Made by a program: the position numbers and the translations under genes. DNA of 64,000 bases, from contig CAJLRL010000003.1 of the NCBI GenBank assembly GCA_905209075.1, positions 151,875 through 215,874 of the forward strand, in the 5' to 3' direction. This stretch comes from an uncultured Lachnospiraceae bacterium (GTDB lineage: Bacteria; Bacillota; Clostridia; Lachnospirales; Lachnospiraceae). Within the stretch, counting starts at the first letter, position 1. Every line of letters starts with the position of its first letter. Shown one piece after another: positions 1 through 8,048 of the stretch. A model generated the notes under the pieces. It was given only the letters and a program-made list of their open reading frames with translations, ran no database searches and was not told the DNA's origin.

Positions 1-2
1 TA

Positions 3-425
3 AGCGAGATTACTGTTAAAGAAGCTAAGGATGGTGAAATACTTCAAAAAGGAAATGTGTATATAGCACCTGGTGGCAGACATATGGAAATCAAAAAGAA
101 AACTGATGGTACACATGTTATAGCATTAAATGATATGCCGCCGATCGGAGGACTTAAGCCTTGTGCCAATATTACATATGATTCACTTACAAGCTCGGGA
201 TTTGATGAGATAGTATGTGTCGTTCTTACAGGAATGGGAGCTGATGGAACAAATGGTATCCTTTCTCTTGGAAAGAAGAAACCGATATATGTTATATCAC
301 AGGATGCAGATTCATGCGTAGTATACGGAATGCCCAAATCAATCTATGAAGCCGGTGTTGTCGATGAAGTCGTAACACTGACGGATGTTGCAAAAACTAT
401 CACAAAGAATGTGGGGGTAAAATGA
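3..425 (+). CDS. cheB: CheB, C-terminal part of chemotaxis protein-glutamate methylesterase (5' end outside window)
   Basis: This is the C-terminal part of the methylesterase that removes methyl groups from chemoreceptors and resets adaptation. The frame is open from the window edge, so the response-regulator domain and most of the catalytic domain lie upstream. Visible family motifs are YIAPGGRHM, the LTGMGADGTNG segment that carries the active-site aspartate, and the terminal SIYEAGVVDEV. The stop at 423-425 sits one base before cheA, as expected for a translationally coupled che operon. Partial only because of the window boundary. Confidence 0.93.
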   Translation, partial: SEITVKEAKDGEILQKGNVYIAPGGRHMEIKKKTDGTHVIALNDMPPIGGLKPCANITYDSLTSSGFDEIVCVVLTGMGADGTNGILSLGKKKPIYVISQDADSCVVYGMPKSIYEAGVVDEVVTLTDVAKTITKNVGVK

Positions 426-426
426 T

Positions 427-2520
427 ATGGATGTAAGCCAGTACCTAGAAATTTTTATTGACGAAAGCTCTGAACATATACAGACACTTTCAGATTGTAT
501 AATGGCACTTGAACAGGAGCCTGACAATAAAGACACAATAAATGAAGTCTTCAGGGCTGCCCACTCTTTAAAGGGTATGGCAGGAACAATGGGCTTTAAA
601 AGGATGCAGCGACTTACACATGATATGGAAAATGTATTCCAGGAAGTAAGAAGCGATAAGATAAAAGTTGACAGTGCAATGATCGACTTGCTGTTTAAGT
701 GTCTTGATGCAATAGACAGTTATGTAGAAAATATAAAAGCTACTTCAGATGAAGGAACCGATGAAAATGAAGCTATAATAAAAGAATTAAATGACTTCAT
801 TCAGAAAGAAGAAGGTGAAACAACTGAACAGGCACAACCAGAAAAGCCGGCAGAAGAAGAACACCCTGCAGAGGCCTCTGATGGCGGAAACGATGATAAA
901 TTCAGTTTGATCGAGGTTACAGACAACGAGAAAAAAGCAATAGATGAAGCAAAAGAGGCAGGCCAGAAAATATACGGAATGACTGTATATATCCAGAAAG
1001 AATGTCTGCTTAAAGCTGCCAGAGCGTTTCTTGTATTCAGGGCAGTTGAAGAGTTTGGACAGATACTAGTATACAGACCAAGCTCACAGGATATAGAAGA
1101 TGAAAAATTTGAACTTGATTTCAGCTTTTTAGTGGCATCAAATGAAGACCTTGAAAAAATACAAAGTGCAGCTTCAAATGTATCTGAAATAGAAAAAGTT
1201 GTAGGCAAAGAGGTTAGCGAATTCCACTTAGAAGGTGAGGAAACTGCTGTACAGGAAAAAGAACAGACAGCCGCAGCCCCGGCTAAGGAAGAAGAAAAAA
1301 AACCTGCTTCTGAGCCAAAAAAAGCTGCTCCAGCAAAGAAAAAAGCTGTTGTTGGAAAGCCGGCAACAAGCAGAACAGTAAGAGTTGATATTGAAAAACT
1401 TGATTTACTCATGAATCAGGTTTCAGAACTTATTATTGCAAAGAACAGTCTTGTGGCTATAAGCTCATCAGATGGTTCAGACAATACACAGTCATTCCAC
1501 GATCAAATAGAGTACCTTGAGAGAATAACAACAAACCTTCATGAATCTGTCATGAAAGTGCGAATGGTACCAATAGAAAATGTTACACAAAAGTATCCAA
1601 GAATGATAAGGGATCTCTCTCGAACATTAAATAAGAAAATGAATCTGGTTATTACTGGTGAAGATACTGAACTTGACAGAACTGTTGTAGACCAGATAGG
1701 CGATCCGTTACAGCATTTACTTCGTAATTCAGCAGATCACGGATTAGAGTCTAATGATGTCCGTGTAGAAAGAGGAAAACCGGAAGTTGGAACTATCTTC
1801 CTTAATGCATATCAGGAAGGAAACAACGTAGTTATCAAGGTCGGTGATGATGGTAATGGAATCGATACAGAAGCAGTTAAGCAGAAAGCTATAGAAAGAG
1901 GACTTGTATCTCCGGAACAGGCAGAAAATCTTTCACAGAAAGAAATCATCAATTTCCTTTTCATGCCAAGTTTTTCAATGGCAAAGAAGATTACAGACAT
2001 TTCAGGACGAGGAGTAGGCCTTGATGTAGTAAAATCAGGAATTGAGCAGCTTGGAGGAGATGTTGAAGTTTCTACAGAGCTTGGAAAGGGAACAACATTT
2101 ACAGTAAGACTTCCGCTTACACTTGCAATCATCCAGGCACTTATGGTAGAAATACGAGATGAAAAATATGCAATAGCGTTAGGATCGATTTCAAATATCG
2201 AGGATATACCGGTTGAGGATATTAAGTATGTTCAGGCAAAAGAAGTTATTCATCTTAGAGGAAGCGTAATTCCGATAGTAAGACTTGACCAGATGCTTGA
2301 TATAGAACCAAAAGAAGAAGAGCCTGATCATCTTACAGTTGTAATTGTACAAAAGGGAGATCAGCAGGCCGGACTGGTAGTTGACAATCTTATTGGTCAG
2401 CAGGAAATTGTTATTAAATCTCTCGGCAAATACATTAACGGAAACAAGCTTATAAGCGGAGCTACAATTCTTGGAGATGGCGATGTTGCCTTGATCCTTG
2501 ATGTTAATACATTAATGTAA
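427..2520 (+). CDS. cheA: CheA chemotaxis histidine kinase
   Basis: A 697-residue kinase that phosphorylates CheY and CheB in response to receptor state. Domains in order: P1 phosphotransfer domain with the phosphorylated His46 in AAHSLKG; P2 regulator-docking domain at roughly 165-270; a Lys/Ala/Pro-rich linker; P3 dimerisation helices from about 316; P4 ATPase with N-box HLLRNSADHGLE and the GDDGNGID and GRGVGLDVV loops; and a CheW-like P5 domain to the C terminus. The run of G at 413-417 lies 9 bases ahead of the ATG. It overlaps nothing but abuts cheB and is followed directly by cheW, so the three are one transcript. Length and motifs are typical. Confidence 0.97.
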   Translation: MDVSQYLEIFIDESSEHIQTLSDCIMALEQEPDNKDTINEVFRAAHSLKGMAGTMGFKRMQRLTHDMENVFQEVRSDKIKVDSAMIDLLFKCLDAIDSYVENIKATSDEGTDENEAIIKELNDFIQKEEGETTEQAQPEKPAEEEHPAEASDGGNDDKFSLIEVTDNEKKAIDEAKEAGQKIYGMTVYIQKECLLKAARAFLVFRAVEEFGQILVYRPSSQDIEDEKFELDFSFLVASNEDLEKIQSAASNVSEIEKVVGKEVSEFHLEGEETAVQEKEQTAAAPAKEEEKKPASEPKKAAPAKKKAVVGKPATSRTVRVDIEKLDLLMNQVSELIIAKNSLVAISSSDGSDNTQSFHDQIEYLERITTNLHESVMKVRMVPIENVTQKYPRMIRDLSRTLNKKMNLVITGEDTELDRTVVDQIGDPLQHLLRNSADHGLESNDVRVERGKPEVGTIFLNAYQEGNNVVIKVGDDGNGIDTEAVKQKAIERGLVSPEQAENLSQKEIINFLFMPSFSMAKKITDISGRGVGLDVVKSGIEQLGGDVEVSTELGKGTTFTVRLPLTLAIIQALMVEIRDEKYAIALGSISNIEDIPVEDIKYVQAKEVIHLRGSVIPIVRLDQMLDIEPKEEEPDHLTVVIVQKGDQQAGLVVDNLIGQQEIVIKSLGKYINGNKLISGATILGDGDVALILDVNTLM

Positions 2521-2534
2521 TGGGGGAATATGAC

Positions 2535-3008
2535 ATGGCAGAGAATAAAAATTTAGATACACAGGAAAAAGAAACAAAACAGTATATAGTTGTCAGAATT
2601 GGCGGAGAAAAATTCGGTATTGATATAGGATATGTAGACAATATCGTAAGGATGCAGAAAATCACAAGGGTTCCTAAAGCACAGGTGTACTTTAAAGGAA
2701 TAATAAATCTGCGTGGTGAAATTGTTCCGGTAATGAGTGCACGGATCAAAATGGGACTTGAGGATGATGTTTATACTAATGCGTCAAGGATTATCATTCT
2801 TAAGCTTGAGGAAAAAGGTGAACTCGGTCTTATCGTGGATGAAGTATGTGAGGTCGTAACATTAGTTGTTGATGAAATTGAAAAACCAAACATTGATGCT
2901 TCGACAACAGGAAAGGGTCTGTTTATAAACGGAATCGGCAAAAATGGCGACGAACTTATCTCATTATTTGAGATAAATGCAATCGTAGAAGAAAAAGATA
3001 ATAATTAA
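2535..3008 (+). CDS. cheW: CheW chemotaxis coupling protein
   Basis: CheW links chemoreceptors to the CheA P5 domain in the receptor array. The protein is about 157 residues and is a single CheW domain: an N-terminal QYIVVRIGGEKFGIDI strand pair, the central FKGIINLRGEIVPV, and GLIVDEVCEVV. The frame also has an ATG at 2520 overlapping the cheA stop, but GGGGG at 2522-2526 falls 8 bases before the ATG at 2535, so I chose 2535. It is followed by a strong hairpin that may reduce read-through into cheC. Confidence 0.95.
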   Translation: MAENKNLDTQEKETKQYIVVRIGGEKFGIDIGYVDNIVRMQKITRVPKAQVYFKGIINLRGEIVPVMSARIKMGLEDDVYTNASRIIILKLEEKGELGLIVDEVCEVVTLVVDEIEKPNIDASTTGKGLFINGIGKNGDELISLFEINAIVEEKDNN

Positions 3009-3013
3009 TATTT

Positions 3014-3052
3014 ATTTATATAGTGAGGTTACATGGACCTCACTATATAAAT
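3014..3052 (+). terminator. 16-bp perfect hairpin between cheW and cheC (weak terminator, attenuator or mRNA stabiliser)
   Basis: The arms at 3014-3029 and 3037-3052 are exact inverted repeats around a 7-base loop. Only a short T-rich stretch (ATTTT) follows, so termination is probably partial. It divides cheBAW from cheCD-sigD within one operon. Confidence 0.5.
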
Positions 3053-3063
3053 TTTAGAAAGTA

Positions 3064-3092
3064 TTTAATTTTTACTAAAAATCAATTATAAT
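3064..3092 (+). promoter_or_regulatory. Possible promoter ahead of cheC
   Basis: A consensus TATAAT at 3087-3092 lies 17 bases after a poor -35 (TTTAAT, 3064-3069). The region is very AT-rich, so chance matches are likely. It would give cheC-cheD-sigD their own start after the hairpin. Confidence 0.3.
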
Positions 3093-3130
3093 TATTAGCA
3101 GAAATAAAAATATACATAGGAGAGAAAAAC

Positions 3131-3751
3131 ATGGGAGATTTTTCTTTGGACAATGTAAATGAAATGTACATGGATGTCCTGAAAGAAATAGGTAATATAG
3201 GTGCAGGAAATGCTACCACCGCTATAGCGGGAATGCTTGGAACACAGATGAAAATGAATGTTCCTAGTGTAAAACTTATGGATGCCTCGAAACTGGGTGA
3301 TGCCATATGTCCTGAGGAAGAAACAATCGTTGGAATTTTTCTTGAAGTTAAAGGTGGCATTACAGGAAGTATGATGTTTATAATGAAAATGGAGTCCGCA
3401 CATTTTCTTGTAAATAAATTGATGGGAAGAGAGCAGACATATAACGAACCATTTGACGAGATGGACTTGTCAGCAATGAAAGAGATTGGAAATATTATAG
3501 CTGGATCATATTTGTCAGCATTAGCGGGAATGACAAATCTTGTTATATCCCCATCCGTTCCATACATAGCTGTAGATATGGCAGCGTCGATACTTAGTGT
3601 GCCGGCAATCCAGTTTGGTCAGTATGGAGACAATGCGTTGTTCATAGAGACTGAATTTGGGGATGACGTATTGATGGATGGATATTTTATTTTGATGCCT
3701 GAGCCAGAGTCTTATACAAAGATATTGTCTGCGCTTGGAATACAAATCTAG
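3131..3751 (+). CDS. cheC: CheC, CheY-P phosphatase
   Basis: CheC dephosphorylates CheY-P and binds CheD. The 206-residue protein carries the two characteristic pseudo-symmetric phosphatase motifs: KEIGNIGAGNA near the N terminus (Glu19 and Asn22) and MKEIGNIIAGSYLSALAG near the middle. Both Glu-x2-Asn pairs are intact, so both active sites could work. AGGAGA at 3118-3123 precedes the ATG at good spacing. It is followed 11 bases later by cheD, its binding partner, as in Bacillus and Thermotoga. Confidence 0.95.
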   Translation: MGDFSLDNVNEMYMDVLKEIGNIGAGNATTAIAGMLGTQMKMNVPSVKLMDASKLGDAICPEEETIVGIFLEVKGGITGSMMFIMKMESAHFLVNKLMGREQTYNEPFDEMDLSAMKEIGNIIAGSYLSALAGMTNLVISPSVPYIAVDMAASILSVPAIQFGQYGDNALFIETEFGDDVLMDGYFILMPEPESYTKILSALGIQI

Positions 3752-3762
3752 GAGAACAAAAT

Positions 3763-4248
3763 ATGGGGAATATTATAAAGGTGTCGATGGCTGATTTAAA
3801 GGTTGGCAGAGCTCCAGATTCACTCACAACGCTTGGACTGGGTTCATGCATAGGGCTTACATTATATGATCCGGTTACAAAAATAGGCGGTCTTGTACAT
3901 TATATGCTGCCAGACAGTACAAAGCTGAAAAACAACAGTAATATTGCTAAGTTTGGGGATACAGGAATAAAAGAACTTTATAAACAGGTGGTGGCAAATG
4001 GTGCCAGTCCCAGACGCCTTGTTGCCAAAATAGCAGGTGGCGCAAAAATGTTCGAGGTCAGTGGACTTTCACAGGTTGGCAATGTAGGTGAAAGAAATTC
4101 CGAGGAGGCAAAAATTATTTTAAAAGAATTAAGAATTCCGCTTATTGCGGAAGATACAGGGCTTAATTACGGACGAACTGTAGTTTTAGATTGCAACAAT
4201 GGCGATTATATTATAAAATCAGTAGGAAAGACACAAAAGGTAATATAA
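3763..4248 (+). CDS. cheD: CheD, receptor glutamine deamidase
   Basis: CheD deamidates receptor glutamines and, when bound to CheC, controls CheY-P turnover. The 161-residue protein retains the cysteine-hydrolase residues of the family: Thr23 and Cys29 in TLGLGSCIGL and His46 in HYMLP. AGGAGA lies just ahead of the ATG. It is followed 3 bases later by a small membrane-protein gene. Nothing unusual is visible. Confidence 0.95.
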   Translation: MGNIIKVSMADLKVGRAPDSLTTLGLGSCIGLTLYDPVTKIGGLVHYMLPDSTKLKNNSNIAKFGDTGIKELYKQVVANGASPRRLVAKIAGGAKMFEVSGLSQVGNVGERNSEEAKIILKELRIPLIAEDTGLNYGRTVVLDCNNGDYIIKSVGKTQKVI

Positions 4249-4251
4249 AAT

Positions 4252-4563
4252 ATGAAAACAAAAAGTGTACCTTGCATTGTTATGCTTGTTGCAGGCCTTG
4301 CAAGCTGTCTTATTTCAATAAGCCAGCAGGTGGATACTATGGAGTTTACAGAAAGGCTGCTCAGCACACTTGTTATTTTTTACATTTTGGGATTTATTAT
4401 AAAATTAATTCTTGACAAAGCAATGAAAAATTTATCTTCGGCTAAAGAAGATGAAAATGAAAAAGATATATCGGAGGCTGATAAGCAGGAAGAAGACGGA
4501 GAAGAAGAAAAATCCGAAGAAGAAGAAAAATCCCAAAATGACGATAAAAAAGATGAAGACTGA
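4252..4563 (+). CDS. Small membrane protein with acidic tail, between cheD and sigD
   Basis: I do not recognise a named family. The 103-residue product has two hydrophobic segments (about residues 6-22 and 39-54) and then a highly acidic, Lys/Glu/Asp-rich, probably disordered tail from about residue 62 to the end. It starts 3 bases after the cheD stop and ends 17 bases before sigD, so it belongs to the flagellar/chemotaxis transcript. Its position suggests a membrane role tied to flagellar assembly or regulation; that is inference from location only. Confidence 0.8.
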   Translation: MKTKSVPCIVMLVAGLASCLISISQQVDTMEFTERLLSTLVIFYILGFIIKLILDKAMKNLSSAKEDENEKDISEADKQEEDGEEEKSEEEEKSQNDDKKDED

Positions 4564-4580
4564 TATAGCAGGGTGATTAA

Positions 4581-5348
4581 ATGAAATTAATGGATAAGGA
4601 AAAAATGTGGGATTGCTACAGGAAAACTCCTACGCCTGAACTCCGTGAAAAATTAATAATTGAATATGCGCAGCTTGTAAAGCTGGTTGCAGGAAGATTA
4701 AGCATGTATCTGGGGCATAATGTTGAGTTTGATGATTTAGTCAGTTATGGTATTTTTGGGCTTATTGATGCGATCGACAAGTTTGATACCGATAAGAATG
4801 TTAAATTTGAGACATATGCAAGCCTTAGAATACGTGGTGCAATATTAGATCAGATCAGAAAAATGGACTGGATTCCAAGAACTGTAAGACAAAGGCAGCG
4901 CAAAATAGATGATGCGATCAAAAGTGTCGAAATGCGTACTGGAAAAAATGCATCTGATGAAGAACTTGCAGCGGAACTTAAAATTTCTGAAGAAGAATTG
5001 TGCAGCTGGCAGTCGCAGCTTAAAGTGACGAATATAGTTTCACTTGATGAATTTCAGGAAGCTGGTCCTGAGCCGGTTATGGATGCCACACATAATTCAC
5101 ACTTTGCACAGCCTGAAGATGTAATATCAAAGGATGAATTAAAGCAGATGCTTTTAAAGTCCTTGGATTCTCTTACGGAAAAAGAGCGCAGGGTAATAGA
5201 ATTATACTATTATGACGATCTTACGCTTAAAGAGATAAGTCAGGTGCTTAGTGTTTCAGAATCACGTGTTTCGCAGCTGCATACAAAAGCACTTATTAAG
5301 ATGAAAAAAGTTATGGGACCATATATGGGAATCTTAACAGAAAGCTGA
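4581..5348 (+). CDS. sigD: Flagellar/motility sigma factor (SigD / FliA, sigma-28)
   Basis: A 255-residue sigma factor of the sigma-28 group that directs RNA polymerase to late flagellar, chemotaxis and autolysin genes. Region 2 is clear (EFDDLVSYGIFGLIDAIDKF, then FETYASLRIRGAILDQIRK and DWIPRTVRQR). Region 3 covers the middle, and region 4 carries a helix-turn-helix (LTLKEISQVLSVSESRVSQL). AGGGTG precedes the ATG. Its place at the end of the che block matches the fla/che operon of Bacillus and Clostridia. Confidence 0.95.
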   Translation: MKLMDKEKMWDCYRKTPTPELREKLIIEYAQLVKLVAGRLSMYLGHNVEFDDLVSYGIFGLIDAIDKFDTDKNVKFETYASLRIRGAILDQIRKMDWIPRTVRQRQRKIDDAIKSVEMRTGKNASDEELAAELKISEEELCSWQSQLKVTNIVSLDEFQEAGPEPVMDATHNSHFAQPEDVISKDELKQMLLKSLDSLTEKERRVIELYYYDDLTLKEISQVLSVSESRVSQLHTKALIKMKKVMGPYMGILTES

Positions 5349-5357
5349 TGATGAAAA

Positions 5358-5672
5358 ATGACTATTAGACCAGTAGATTTAAACGGAATGATACAAAGAA
5401 CTGATGATGTGGGATACTTAAAGCATAATCAGGATATAAAACCAATGATGGATCAACAAAACATACAGGTTCAGGTTGACAAGCGTGAAGACAGGCTGGC
5501 ACATGAAATTCAGGAAAAAGACAAGCTTAATAATGCCAAAAATGATCAGGATGCTAAAGACGAGGGACAGAATAGTTATTTTGAAAATCGATCAAAAAAG
5601 AAAAATAAAAAGGACGAAAAAAATAAAGTAGTAAAAAAATATCAAAGTGGAAGTTTTGATGTGAAAATATAG
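5358..5672 (+). CDS. Hypothetical charged protein downstream of sigD
   Basis: A 104-residue protein of unknown function. It has no membrane segment. The middle is rich in Gln, Asp and Lys and probably coiled coil or disordered, and a Lys-rich stretch (about 78-96) precedes the C-terminal SGSFDVKI. It begins 9 bases after sigD and ends 8 bases before the next gene, so it is co-transcribed with the flagellar operon. I found no recognisable domain. Confidence 0.72.
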   Translation: MTIRPVDLNGMIQRTDDVGYLKHNQDIKPMMDQQNIQVQVDKREDRLAHEIQEKDKLNNAKNDQDAKDEGQNSYFENRSKKKNKKDEKNKVVKKYQSGSFDVKI

Positions 5673-5680
5673 AGGTTGAT

Positions 5681-6457
5681 ATGACGGGATTAGAAATTAC
5701 ACTGGTTGTAACAGGAGTTATTTTTTTAATAGGCAGTTTTTTGGTAAAGGACAAATTATCACCAAAAGATATAGATAAAATTGCTGCCCTCAGCGAGGAA
5801 GAATTAAAAATTCTTGTAGAAAAGCAGATTGACAATGCAAGAAATACAATTGATGATGCGATAGAAGAGGAAACACTTAAATCCAGAGAGGCTACAAAGA
5901 GGGATCTTGAGAAAGAAACTAATGAAAAGATCATGGCTATAAACGAATATTCGGATACAGTGCTGGAACAGATAAATAAATCGCACAACGAAATTATGTT
6001 TTTATATAGTATGCTTAATGATAAACATAAGGATCTGACAGACCTTGCTGGAAAAATCCAGAAGTTTACAGACAAAATGAACAGAGAGATTGACAGCAAT
6101 GATATTGTTATAAAAAATCAGGCGGCAATGTCACGAAATATTAATAGCGCAGGCCGAGGAGCAGCTTATCCGAAAACAGTGGGTGCTGCCGTGACGGATG
6201 CGGCAGCTAAAAGAACTATTGCTGCAGATCAGACAATTACACAGTCCAAGCCGAAGAATGCAGTTCCTTCCGGAGCAGTAGATACGCTTTCAAAACTTAA
6301 TGCACAGAATATTGACAGCAACCATAACAGAGATATCTTATTATTACGTAAAAAAGGAATAAGCGATGTTGAAATTGCAAAACAGCTGGGGCTGGGACTT
6401 GGCGAAGTCAGACTTGTTATAGGTTTGTTTGAAGGAGAAATAAAAAATGAGGCTTAG
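5681..6457 (+). CDS. Membrane-anchored coiled-coil protein with C-terminal helix-turn-helix-like motif (DUF6115-like; SwrB position)
   Basis: The 258-residue product has one N-terminal membrane segment (about residues 4-22), then a long Glu/Lys-rich coiled coil (about 35-150), a low-complexity linker, and a C-terminal helix-turn-helix-like stretch (GISDVEIAKQLGLGLGEVRL). This resembles proteins annotated DUF6115. In Bacillus subtilis the gene after sigD is swrB, which also encodes an N-terminal membrane anchor plus coiled coil and promotes flagellar type III export. A SwrB-like role is inference from position and architecture, not from sequence similarity that I can verify. It overlaps the next gene by 11 bases. 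Confidence 0.75.
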   Translation: MTGLEITLVVTGVIFLIGSFLVKDKLSPKDIDKIAALSEEELKILVEKQIDNARNTIDDAIEEETLKSREATKRDLEKETNEKIMAINEYSDTVLEQINKSHNEIMFLYSMLNDKHKDLTDLAGKIQKFTDKMNREIDSNDIVIKNQAAMSRNINSAGRGAAYPKTVGAAVTDAAAKRTIAADQTITQSKPKNAVPSGAVDTLSKLNAQNIDSNHNRDILLLRKKGISDVEIAKQLGLGLGEVRLVIGLFEGEIKNEA

Positions 6458-7109
6458 ATATTATCTGCGTGGACTTGGACTTGGAATACTGTTTGCAGTT
6501 ATTATAATTGCTATCTGTGGAAAGGGGACAGAAGGATCGCTTTCTGATTCACAGATAATGCAAAGGGCGAGTGAACTTGGAATGGTATCTACAGAAAATG
6601 TTAAAAATCATACCCTTTCAAACGATACTGAAGCTGTAAAAAAAGAAAATATCCAGGATACAGAACCTGCAGTGGCTGATAATTCTACAGGCGATAATGC
6701 AGCTACAGGCAATAATGCAGCCACAGGCAATAATTCAGCTACAGACAATAATGCGGTCACAGATAATAATGCGGCCACAGATAATGCCCAGCAGGGACAG
6801 CCTGCTGACAGTCAGGCACAGAAAAATCAGGCAGAAACACAAAATGCTGCAGATACCAGTACTGCTTTACAGCCTGAGGCAGATAGCACACCGGCAGAAA
6901 CACAATATGTCACGATAACAGTGATGGATGGTGAAGTTTGCAGAGATATTGCGGCTGATCTGCAATCAAAAGGTCTTGTTGATGATGCAGAAAAATTCAG
7001 GATATATATGGGGGAAACCGGTTATGCAAGCTTTATACATAATGGGGATTTCCAAATTCCTGTAGGTGCGTCGTATGAAGAGATCGCAAATATACTTCTA
7101 AGAAAATAA
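6447..7109 (+). CDS. Membrane protein with Ala/Thr/Asn repeats and MltG N-domain-like C terminus
   Basis: The 220-residue protein has an N-terminal membrane anchor (about 11-26), a low-complexity linker containing five Asn-Asn-Ala-x-Thr-type repeats, and a C-terminal domain of about 70 residues. That domain (TVMDGEVCRDIAADLQSKGL) resembles the LysM-like portion of MltG/YceG transglycosylases, but the catalytic transglycosylase domain is absent. AGGAG at 6433-6437 sits 9 bases before the ATG, inside the end of the previous gene, so the two are translationally coupled. It is the last gene of the che/sigD unit. A peptidoglycan-associated role is only a suggestion. Confidence 0.72.
   Translation: MRLRYYLRGLGLGILFAVIIIAICGKGTEGSLSDSQIMQRASELGMVSTENVKNHTLSNDTEAVKKENIQDTEPAVADNSTGDNAATGNNAATGNNSATDNNAVTDNNAATDNAQQGQPADSQAQKNQAETQNAADTSTALQPEADSTPAETQYVTITVMDGEVCRDIAADLQSKGLVDDAEKFRIYMGETGYASFIHNGDFQIPVGASYEEIANILLRK
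6693..6782 (+). repeat. Five tandem 18-nt coding repeats
   Basis: Five consecutive 18-base units (starting 6693, 6711, 6729, 6747, 6765) each encode a six-residue Asn/Ala/Thr repeat in the linker of the MltG-like protein. A shorter related unit precedes them. Copy number could vary by slippage without breaking the frame. Confidence 0.85.
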
Positions 7110-7128
7110 TTTATATTATAAATAAAGC

Positions 7129-7158
7129 TTGCAAATTAAGCCTTTGGTATGTTATAAT
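7129..7158 (+). promoter_or_regulatory. rpsB-tsf promoter
   Basis: TTGCAA (7129-7134) and a perfect TATAAT (7153-7158) are separated by 18 bases. A start near 7165 would give a leader of about 115 bases. The -10 box lies in the loop region of a palindrome described separately. Confidence 0.7.
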
Positions 7159-7171
7159 GCCAAAGGCTTAA
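7136..7171. other. 15-bp palindrome overlapping the rpsB promoter
   Basis: Arms 7136-7150 and 7157-7171 pair over 15 positions with one G-U wobble, around a 6-base loop. The left arm fills the promoter spacer and the loop and inner arm cover the -10 box. There is no T run on the plus side, so as a terminator for the upstream che unit it would be weak. It could serve as a protein-binding site. Confidence 0.6.
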
Positions 7172-7184
7172 AAACTATAAAGCA

Positions 7185-7249
7185 CGTGTGTGGAAAGCTG
7201 CGGGTGCCGGAATACGCTGACCGGTGGCGGCTTAGATTGGAAGCACACG
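7185..7249 (+). promoter_or_regulatory. Structured 5' leader of rpsB (candidate ribosomal protein S2 autoregulatory RNA)
   Basis: Three nested helices can be drawn. P1 pairs 7185-7190 with 7244-7249, P2 pairs 7196-7201 with 7227-7232 (one wobble), and P3 pairs 7206-7210 with 7221-7225. GC content here is well above the surroundings. Ribosomal protein S2 leaders are known in other bacteria, but whether this matches a described class cannot be decided by eye. Confidence 0.6.
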
Positions 7250-7279
7250 GATGAAAACAACCAAATGGAGGTAAATAAA

Positions 7280-8011
7280 ATGAGCGTAATTTCAATGAAA
7301 CAGTTACTCGAGGCAGGTGTTCATTTCGGACATCAGACAAGAAGATGGAACCCTAAAATGGCTCCTTACATCTACACAGAGCGTAATGGTATCTACATCA
7401 TCGACTTACAGAAATCTGTAGGAAAGGTTGATGAGGCATATGATGCAGTATCAGATATCGCTGCACAGGGTGGAACGATCCTTTTCGTAGGTACTAAGAA
7501 ACAGGCTCAGGATGCTATCAAAACAGAGGCAGAGCGTTGCGGAATGTACTATGTAAATGAGAGATGGTTAGGTGGAATGCTTACAAACTTCCGTACTATC
7601 CAGAGCCGTATCGCAAGACTTAAAGCAATCGAGACAATGGCAGAAGACGGAACATTTGATGTTCTTCCTAAGAAAGAAGTAATTGCACTTAAAAAAGAGT
7701 GGGATAAGCTTGAGAAGAATCTTGGTGGAATTAAAGATATGAAGAGAATCCCAGATGCTATCTTCGTAGTAGATCCTAAGAAGGAGCGCATCTGTATCCA
7801 GGAGGCACAGGCACTCGGAATTACTCTTATCGGAATCGCTGATACAAACTGTGATCCAGATGAGTTAGATTATGTTATCCCAGGAAATGATGATGCTATC
7901 AGAGCTGTAAAATTAATCGTATCTAAGATGGCAGATGCTGTTATCGAGGCTAATCAGGGAGCAGAAGAAACTGTTGCAGAAGATGCTGTAGAAGAGACAG
8001 TTGAGGAATAA
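7280..8011 (+). CDS. rpsB: 30S ribosomal protein S2
   Basis: A 243-residue ribosomal protein of the small-subunit body. The N terminus ([20 protein letters not shown]) and the internal [21 protein letters not shown] region are diagnostic. The frame stays open upstream to 7190, but GGAGG at 7267-7271 lies 8 bases ahead of the ATG at 7280, and the protein starts there in the family. The acidic C-terminal tail (Glu/Val/Ala-rich) is common in Clostridia. It is followed by tsf, the standard rpsB-tsf pair, under the leader described above. Confidence 0.97.
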   Translation: MSVISMKQLLEAGVHFGHQTRRWNPKMAPYIYTERNGIYIIDLQKSVGKVDEAYDAVSDIAAQGGTILFVGTKKQAQDAIKTEAERCGMYYVNERWLGGMLTNFRTIQSRIARLKAIETMAEDGTFDVLPKKEVIALKKEWDKLEKNLGGIKDMKRIPDAIFVVDPKKERICIQEAQALGITLIGIADTNCDPDELDYVIPGNDDAIRAVKLIVSKMADAVIEANQGAEETVAEDAVEETVEE

Positions 8012-8048
8012 TATAGATTGATCTATTAATAATCGGAGGACAATTAAG

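Noticed and set aside
801..1412. 203-codon open frame on the minus strand of cheA, rich in Ser and Phe
   Set aside because: It is antisense to the low-complexity linkers of CheA, has no ribosome site, and is composed of the reverse complements of Lys/Glu/Ala codons.
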